Below, piece after piece: positions 4,997 to 9,938 of a stretch of DNA of 9,938 nucleotides. The notes beneath the pieces were generated by a model. That model was not told where the DNA came from, did no database searches, and saw only the letters and a program-made list of their open reading frames with translations. A program made the translations under genes and the position numbers. Location: contig JAHILZ010000035.1 of the NCBI GenBank assembly GCA_018896765.1, positions 1-9,938 on the forward strand. The letters run 5' to 3'. Position 1 is the stretch's first letter. The number at the start of each line of letters is the position of its first letter. The stretch comes from Patescibacteria group bacterium. Its GTDB lineage: Bacteria > Patescibacteriota > Minisyncoccia > JAHIHE01.

Positions 4997-5030
4997 TTTC
5001 ACTATGATAATTCATATTATCATAGTGAAA
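4997..5030 (+). promoter_or_regulatory. 15-bp-arm dyad directly before the 891-residue gene (operator candidate)
   Basis: TTTCACTATGATAAT (4997-5011) and ATTATCATAGTGAAA (5016-5030) are perfect reverse complements around TCAT. The right arm ends 8 bases before ATG 5039. The arms contain -10-like hexamers (TATGAT 5003-5008, TATCAT 5018-5023), so a repressor bound here would cover the promoter. As RNA it would form a hairpin that hides the start region. Confidence 0.55.
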
Positions 5031-5038
5031 CAAAAATT

Positions 5039-7714
5039 ATGTATCCGGAACAAAAACCCAAGCCGTCGGGGGCGCCGATGGCAAAGTTAGTTTTAGTTGC
5101 CGCGATAATAATTTCCCTCGGCGCTTTATTCGGAGCGGTAGGGTATTTGGCGAAAAATAAGCCAATTAAAATTCAACAGCCGCAAGTTTCGCCTGCGACA
5201 GAGCCAGCGAAATCGGTTGAATACAAAACCGCGGATTGGCAAACTTATCGGAATGAGGAGTATGGGTTTGAGGTGAAATATCCAAAGGAATTGCCAGTTG
5301 AGCATGGTCCTTTGCTTGAGCCAAATGTCTTTTATTTTAGCGGAGGACCATATGAAACTGCAATTTCCCTTATAGTATCTGATATTTCAGAAAAAGAAGC
5401 CGTTTCTTTTTCTGATGAAACAAAAATAACTGAAATTATAGTAGCAGGTGAAAAAGGCGTGAGATATAAAAAAGAATGGGAAGTGCCGGCAGGGTGGCAA
5501 AGGGGCGTTTTTGTCGAGAGGCACATAAACCAATCAATAACCGTAGATATAGAGCATCAAGGAAGAAATTACAGATTCCATCTTACGGATTCTATCGAAA
5601 ATCAACATGCATTTGAAATTTATAATCAAATCCTTTCCACTTTTAAATTTATAAAAAGCACAGAAGCAAAAAACACAGAAGTAAAGAATGCAATAATTTA
5701 TCCAAATAAGCAAACAATTTGGAAGATTGGAGAAACTTATTTAATTCAATGGACGCCGAAAGATCCTAATGGAACCGTAGACATCAGATTAAATAATAAT
5801 ACGGCAATTGATAATGCCACTCGACTTGTTTTTCAAGCTTCGATAAGCCCTAAAAATACCGGCAATTATTCTTTTACAGTTTTTGAAGGATTAGAGCCGG
5901 GCAATAGATATCAATTTGAAATTGGAGGTTTATTTAGCGAGGAATTTACTATAATTGAAACAGACGAAACCGCGGATTGGAAAACTTACAGGAATGAAGA
6001 GTATGGGTTTGAAATAAAATATCCGGACAGTTGGAATTTAGGGGGAGAATCAAGCAAAATGGGAGAATTATATAAAGTTGATTTTGTTTCATCCGATACT
6101 ATTAAAAATAATATTAAAAAAGTTGTCACCATTTTGGTTTTTGAAAATAAAAAAAAATATTTTGTGGATGAGTGGCTTAAAGACTATCATGATATTCCTG
6201 ACAATGTAAATGGCGTAGGGTTAATTTTTGAAAAGGAATTTTCGGTGAATGGGGAAAAAGGATTGAAAGGCGGTTTTGGCTGTTGCATGGGTTATCGAGA
6301 GGCCTTTTTTGTTGCAAAAGGAAATTATGTATATGCAGCGCAAGGCGGATATATGGATTTTGATATTAAGCCCCTTGGCTCTCTTTATGATTATAGTGAA
6401 GATTTTAACCAAATCCTTTCCAGTTTCAAATTTATTGAAAAGGACGAAAATATCGCCAGCGATTCAAAAAAAATTATAACAGAATATAAAATAGATTCGA
6501 AAACAGGAGCGAGGGTTGAAATAGCCAGCCCTGATATTATGGAAAGAAATAAACAAAACGAGGTCAAAATAACAATAAGCGATTGGGATAAATTCGGATT
6601 GAATTTATACCAAAGTTTTTTATCCATAATGAATGTAGCGGATTACAGATTAGGAGATAAGGTTTATTCAAATTGCAAAGAATCCAATGGGCAAGAGAAA
6701 TGTTTAGTCCCTGTTACGCCGCTTTGCAACTGGCCGGAAAATGTAACTTTATCTCCTTTGGTTAGAATTAAAACCTACAATCCACCAAATGAACCCGATG
6801 ATCATGTATTGGACTTTCCTAATATTGTAGTAAAAATATCAACGCCAACTGTGGAAATTTGCGACAATAAAATTGACGATAATTGCAACGGAAAAATTGA
6901 CGGCGTTGATTCGCAATGCGCGTCGTTTACTGTTTATGTATTGCCAGGAGAGGGTCTTACTAATTTAGCAAGACGAGTCATAGCCCAGTACTTAGAAAAG
7001 TTTTTTAATAACGCATATTTAAGCAAAGAAGGAAAAATTTACGCGGAAGATTATATTAAAAGAGAATTAAAAAATAAAATAGGTCCGTTAAAAACAGGGG
7101 AAAGAATGGATTTTTCTGTTAGTTTGATTGAACAGGCGATTATTAAAGCAAAAGCATTATCTTTTCAAGAAACAGCTTCTTTGGGCAAATATAAAGAGTT
7201 GATAAATTACGGAGGTTACAGATTTATTTCCAAAACTAGTTCTGTAACAGATAGCGAAAAAGTATGGGAAATGGACGAAAATACAAAGAAACAGCTGATG
7301 GAAGTTAAACATTTTACAGCTGATGAAGGAAAAGCATGGAAGGTTGTTGAAAATACCGGAAGTATTATTATTTACTATGAAAATAAAGATATAGACAAGA
7401 TATTTTATTTGATAGGGGCTTATCGGGAAAATATGATGGCTCAAGATTATAGTTTCATGGAATCCTTGCTTACTCACAGCATAGAAATAAGCAATGATGG
7501 TATAAATTGGGAGAAAGGCAAAGTTGTTTATGATAATTTCTACGACAAGAATAATTCCAGCGCTACTGGAGATGGAATGGGCGTGGGAAGTTTCTATTTG
7601 AACGTGAAGGATTACAATGGTGGCAGATTATATGTGAAATTTAATTTAACATCTAATACTTCTGGCACGGCTATTACTTTAAGCAAGAATATAAGAACTA
7701 ATATAAGCAATTAA
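5039..7714 (+). CDS. Large membrane-anchored modular surface protein (two PsbP-like modules, KNH-like, MopE-like, LysM-like segments)
   Basis: This 891-residue protein has one N-terminal membrane helix (about 16-37) and a long outside part. Modules in order: a first 'DWQTYRNEEYGFEVKYP...QILSTFKFI' unit at about 66-205; a segment beginning 'IIYPNKQTIWKIGETYLIQW' (219-238) that resembles Ser/Thr-rich KNH/Kre9-type domains, to about 305; a second unit 'DWKTYRNEEYGFEIKYP...QILSSFKFI' at about 313-466; C608-D-N-K-I-D-D-N-C-N-G-K-I-D-G, like the MopE metal-binding repeat; 'FTVYVLPGEGLTNLARR' from 630 to about 722, resembling LysM-like segments of CPR surface proteins; and a C-terminal region of unknown type with 'Y780-E-N-K-D'. 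No catalytic motif was seen. A start at M14 (GGGGG ahead) is possible, but the upstream residues are conserved in the neighbouring paralogue. Confidence 0.75.
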   Translation: MYPEQKPKPSGAPMAKLVLVAAIIISLGALFGAVGYLAKNKPIKIQQPQVSPATEPAKSVEYKTADWQTYRNEEYGFEVKYPKELPVEHGPLLEPNVFYFSGGPYETAISLIVSDISEKEAVSFSDETKITEIIVAGEKGVRYKKEWEVPAGWQRGVFVERHINQSITVDIEHQGRNYRFHLTDSIENQHAFEIYNQILSTFKFIKSTEAKNTEVKNAIIYPNKQTIWKIGETYLIQWTPKDPNGTVDIRLNNNTAIDNATRLVFQASISPKNTGNYSFTVFEGLEPGNRYQFEIGGLFSEEFTIIETDETADWKTYRNEEYGFEIKYPDSWNLGGESSKMGELYKVDFVSSDTIKNNIKKVVTILVFENKKKYFVDEWLKDYHDIPDNVNGVGLIFEKEFSVNGEKGLKGGFGCCMGYREAFFVAKGNYVYAAQGGYMDFDIKPLGSLYDYSEDFNQILSSFKFIEKDENIASDSKKIITEYKIDSKTGARVEIASPDIMERNKQNEVKITISDWDKFGLNLYQSFLSIMNVADYRLGDKVYSNCKESNGQEKCLVPVTPLCNWPENVTLSPLVRIKTYNPPNEPDDHVLDFPNIVVKISTPTVEICDNKIDDNCNGKIDGVDSQCASFTVYVLPGEGLTNLARRVIAQYLEKFFNNAYLSKEGKIYAEDYIKRELKNKIGPLKTGERMDFSVSLIEQAIIKAKALSFQETASLGKYKELINYGGYRFISKTSSVTDSEKVWEMDENTKKQLMEVKHFTADEGKAWKVVENTGSIIIYYENKDIDKIFYLIGAYRENMMAQDYSFMESLLTHSIEISNDGINWEKGKVVYDNFYDKNNSSATGDGMGVGSFYLNVKDYNGGRLYVKFNLTSNTSGTAITLSKNIRTNISN

Positions 7715-7754
7715 TAACAAAAGTTTTAAAATTTTAATCTTTTAATCAAAACCC

Positions 7755-8948
7755 ATGCAAAACCAAACCAACCCCAAGCCGTTGGGGGCGCCGATGGCAA
7801 AGTTAGTTTTAGTTGCCGCGATAATAGTTTCTCTCGGCGCGGTGGCGGGGGTGGCGGGGTATTTGGCGAAAAATAAGGCGGTTAAAATCAGCCAGCCGCA
7901 AGTTTTGCCTGCGGCGGAACAGGAGGCAGCTAATCAAATTATTGACGAAACCGCGGATTGGCAGACTTATCGGAATGAGGAATATGGGCTTGAGGTGAAG
8001 TATCCGGAAGATTTTGAATGCAGAGATTATTCTTACGAAGAATCTGAAACAAATCCCCTTATTTTTCGCAGGAACTGTCAAGGTTTCTTTATCCAAGATC
8101 AGGAGGGTGAAAAATTTATGTTAAGCGGGGTGGACATATATACAAACAAAGAAATGCTTTCTCTTTTTGACTGGATAGTTAAGAATAGACTTAAAAATAT
8201 ACCAGTAACCTTTGAATACCCGTCGCTTGCTAAGGGAGAAATCACAACAACTCCATTTGTTAGGCAGACAATTACAATAAGCGAAATTATAACGAGTAAT
8301 TATCAAGGAATCAGGGTTAAGGATGTTATTGAAGGTGGTTTTTCAGACGAGGTTTATTTTATTAAAAACGATAGAATATATAAAATTGGTAGATATGATC
8401 CTTTTATAGTGCCAAAATACCAGGAAACTTTCAATCAAATGCTTTCTACTTTTAGGTTTTTAGATTGGCAGCTTTTTAGTATTGAAGAGTACGGTTTTTT
8501 TATGAAAATTCATCCCAATTACAAAAAAACAAGAGAGGAAGAATTACAAAGAGAAGGATTAAAAATGAAGATAGTTGTTTTTTCAAAAGACGGCGAAAAA
8601 GTTGGAATAACCATTGATAGAGAACCAGACACTATTAAAATGATAAGAGCCATTCTTATTGATGCCTTAAATCTTGGACCCGAGGAATGGCAAAAATCAT
8701 TGGAATATTATTCTAATCTTGGTTTAATAGAATCTGGCGCCGAGTTCGTCTCCAAAGAGAATATAGAAATAGGTACTTGCATAGGAATACAACTTTTAGA
8801 GAAAAAAGAGCAAAAATATAAGCGGAATTTAATATTAACTTCTCGCAATCTTGAAAATATGTATGTTACAATTCTTTTTGAATACTCCACTAAAGATACC
8901 GAATCCGAAATTCTAAAAATGATAGAAACTATTGAATGCACTAAGTAA
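7755..8948 (+). CDS. Paralogous membrane-anchored protein with two PsbP-like modules
   Basis: This 397-residue protein starts with nearly the same N-terminus as the preceding gene: K8-P-L-G-A-P-M-A-K-L-V-L-V-A-A-I-I and one membrane helix at about 16-37. A first module runs from 'D68-W-Q-T-Y-R-N-E-E-Y-G-L-E-V-K-Y-P' to 'Q228-M-L-S-T-F-R-F-L' (about 68-236). It is followed directly by a diverged second copy beginning 'DWQLFSIEEYGFFMKIHP' (237-254), which ends at the stop. The KNH-, MopE- and LysM-like parts of the neighbour are absent. Similarity at DNA level is high over the first 140 bases and falls afterwards. An outer-envelope role is inferred from the anchor; no activity is predicted. It lies 40 bases after the first gene, probably co-transcribed. 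Confidence 0.75.
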   Translation: MQNQTNPKPLGAPMAKLVLVAAIIVSLGAVAGVAGYLAKNKAVKISQPQVLPAAEQEAANQIIDETADWQTYRNEEYGLEVKYPEDFECRDYSYEESETNPLIFRRNCQGFFIQDQEGEKFMLSGVDIYTNKEMLSLFDWIVKNRLKNIPVTFEYPSLAKGEITTTPFVRQTITISEIITSNYQGIRVKDVIEGGFSDEVYFIKNDRIYKIGRYDPFIVPKYQETFNQMLSTFRFLDWQLFSIEEYGFFMKIHPNYKKTREEELQREGLKMKIVVFSKDGEKVGITIDREPDTIKMIRAILIDALNLGPEEWQKSLEYYSNLGLIESGAEFVSKENIEIGTCIGIQLLEKKEQKYKRNLILTSRNLENMYVTILFEYSTKDTESEILKMIETIECTK

Positions 8949-8958
8949 AAACATTCTT

Positions 8959-8993
8959 AAATCCTTTCCACTTTTAAATTTATAGAAAAATAA
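8959..8993 (+). pseudogene. Orphan 3' end of a PsbP-like module
   Basis: Bases 8959-8984 (starting AAATCCTTTCC) are identical to 5628-5653 in the first module of the 891-residue gene. Read in frame from 8961 they encode ILSTFKFIEK followed by TAA 8991-8993, that is, the end of a module with its stop codon. The upstream part is gone, and the 397-residue gene ends 11 bases before. It looks like the leftover 3' end of an earlier gene copy. Confidence 0.65.
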
Positions 8994-9045
8994 AAGCTTT
9001 TCTGTTTGCTGTTTTGGAGATTAGTAAAAAATTATTATCTAAAAC

Positions 9046-9097
9046 ATTACAATGCCATTGCAATATTTTATATAATATATTATAATGGCATTGTAAT
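9046..9097 (+). promoter_or_regulatory. 14-bp-arm dyad flanking the ATPase promoter (operator candidate)
   Basis: ATTACAATGCCATT (9046-9059) and AATGGCATTGTAAT (9084-9097) are perfect reverse complements 24 bases apart. The left arm touches the -35 box and the right arm overlaps the end of the -10 box and the start site. One protein or dimer bridging both arms would block RNA polymerase, which suggests repression, perhaps by the gene product or a linked regulator. Confidence 0.6.
9058..9086 (+). promoter_or_regulatory. Near-consensus promoter of the AAA ATPase gene
   Basis: TTGCAA (9058-9063), a 17-base AT-rich spacer and a perfect TATAAT (9081-9086) form a strong sigma-70-type promoter. Transcription would start near 9093, giving a leader of about 20 bases with no clear ribosome binding site before ATG 9114. 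Confidence 0.6.
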
Positions 9098-9113
9098 ATA
9101 ATAAACCTTATTT

Positions 9114-9938
9114 ATGATAAACGAAACACTTTTAAAAGAGGTTTTGGTCAGCCAGAAAAAAGTTTTTTTGAATAAAAAAGACTTGTTTCAGCGGGAAATT
9201 TTGGAAAATTTTTATGAAAAATACAATAAGCAAAAAGAAATTTTGATTATTACCGGCATAAGAAGAGCGGGCAAGTCGTCGCTGATGAAACTTATTTGGG
9301 ACGAGTTTAAATCCAAGCAATCATTAAATGATGATCAATTGTTGTATTTTAATTTTGAAGACGAAAGATTAGTCGGCTTTGACAGAAAAGACTTTGACAG
9401 ATTATTGGAAGTTTATTATCAGTTAAATTCTCCGAACGCCGGCAAAAAAATATTTTTATTCCTAGATGAAGTTCAGAATGTTGATTATTGGGAAAAATGG
9501 TCTAATCGTCTTTTTGAAGAAGGCAAGTATAAAATATTCATAACTGGGTCAAACGCCACTTTATTGTCGTCGGAAATGTCCTCCGCTTTAACGGGCAGAA
9601 ATATTCCCATCAGCCTTTTCCCGCTGTCTTTTTACGAATATTACGCTTGTTTTAAAAATAAACCGCTGGACGCGAAGAGTGTTTATGATTTGGATCAAAA
9701 AGCGGATATTAAAAAAGCGCTGGCGGAATATGTAAAACTGGGGGGAATGCCGGAATATTTGAAGACGGAATCCGCCGAACTGATTCAGGAATATTTTCGG
9801 GATATTTTATCGCGGGATATCGTCAATCGCTATAACATAAAATACAAGCAAGGATTAAAAGAATTAGCGCATCTTCTTCTTTCAAATATCGGACAAATAT
9901 ATTCATTGAAAAATTTAAGCAAGACTATAGAAATTAAA
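9114..9938 (+). CDS. AAA_14 / DUF4143-type ATP-binding protein (cut by the window end)
   Basis: The 275 residues visible run open to the last base. They show a Walker A loop T47-G-I-R-R-A-G-K-S, a Walker B strand I113-F-L-F-L-D-E-V-Q-N, a sensor-1-like I143-T-G-S-N-A and the S/T-G-R box T160-G-R-N, followed by P-L-S-F-Y-E-Y and a later G-G-M-P-E-Y. This is the AAA_14 ATPase plus start of DUF4143 layout. These proteins are widespread in CPR bacteria and archaea; their cellular role is unknown, and some are thought to act with partner nucleases or in stress control. About 100 residues or more of the usual C-terminus lie beyond the window. The start is clear, following its own promoter and operator-like dyad. 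Confidence 0.85.
   Translation, partial: MINETLLKEVLVSQKKVFLNKKDLFQREILENFYEKYNKQKEILIITGIRRAGKSSLMKLIWDEFKSKQSLNDDQLLYFNFEDERLVGFDRKDFDRLLEVYYQLNSPNAGKKIFLFLDEVQNVDYWEKWSNRLFEEGKYKIFITGSNATLLSSEMSSALTGRNIPISLFPLSFYEYYACFKNKPLDAKSVYDLDQKADIKKALAEYVKLGGMPEYLKTESAELIQEYFRDILSRDIVNRYNIKYKQGLKELAHLLLSNIGQIYSLKNLSKTIEIK

Noticed and set aside
7157..7477. 106-codon open frame on the minus strand
   Set aside because: It is fully inside the 891-residue gene, antisense, with Phe/Ser/Ile-rich composition typical of the reverse of a Lys/Glu-rich gene.
179..8948. Alternative genetic code (UGA read as glycine, as in Gracilibacteria/Absconditabacteria)
   Set aside because: No UGA occurs inside the long glycine-containing genes, and the only terminal TGA is followed by TAA codons, so nothing supports recoding; the internal codon in radC is TAG, not TGA.

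Overview
This AT-rich window (standard genetic code; nearly all genes end in TAA; every supported gene is on the + strand) looks like a chromosomal piece of a Patescibacteria/CPR bacterium, probably Parcubacteria-like. The reasons are the two envelope proteins built from 'W-x-x-Y-x-N-E-E-Y-G-F-x-x-K-Y-P' modules behind one N-terminal membrane anchor, the small HicBA-type pair, the stand-alone DUF721/DciA-like protein, the DUF4143-type ATPase, and short promoter-proximal leaders with weak or absent Shine-Dalgarno sequences. The assignment to a lineage is inference.

Region 1 (1 to about 3600) is accessory DNA. Three structured non-coding elements (66-144, 703-772, 3349-3535) have the layout of integron attC recombination sites: outer R boxes of the type RYYYAAC/GTTRRRY, a one-base (A) and a four- to five-base (AAAC) unpaired spacer, and inner paired L boxes. 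They delimit two gene units in the same orientation. The first holds a membrane zinc-ribbon protein. The second, unusually long, holds a RadC-family gene interrupted by one TAG codon and fused to a truncated D12-class adenine methyltransferase, a BRO-N protein bracketed by 20-bp direct repeats, and a bacterial PH-domain membrane protein. No integrase gene lies in the window.

Region 2 (about 3600 to 5040) holds a compact HicB/HicA-like pair whose HicA lacks the middle of the fold, a small membrane-anchored hypothetical protein, a DUF721 (DciA-like) protein, a cluster of TTCCGCG repeats, a perfect 38-bp palindrome after the DUF721 gene, and a 15-bp-arm dyad directly before the next gene.

Region 3 (5039 to about 9000) contains two tandem paralogous envelope proteins of 891 and 397 residues. 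Their N-terminal coding sequence is almost identical, while the remainder has diverged and been reshuffled by module. An orphan fragment of the same module lies after the second gene, so the locus has been recombining.

Region 4 (9046 to the end) starts with a near-consensus promoter whose elements are overlapped by two perfect 14-bp dyad arms, followed by an AAA_14/DUF4143-type ATPase cut by the window end. The most interesting signal is the integron-like cassette layout in a probable CPR genome; the decayed genes inside it fit a mobile accessory region.
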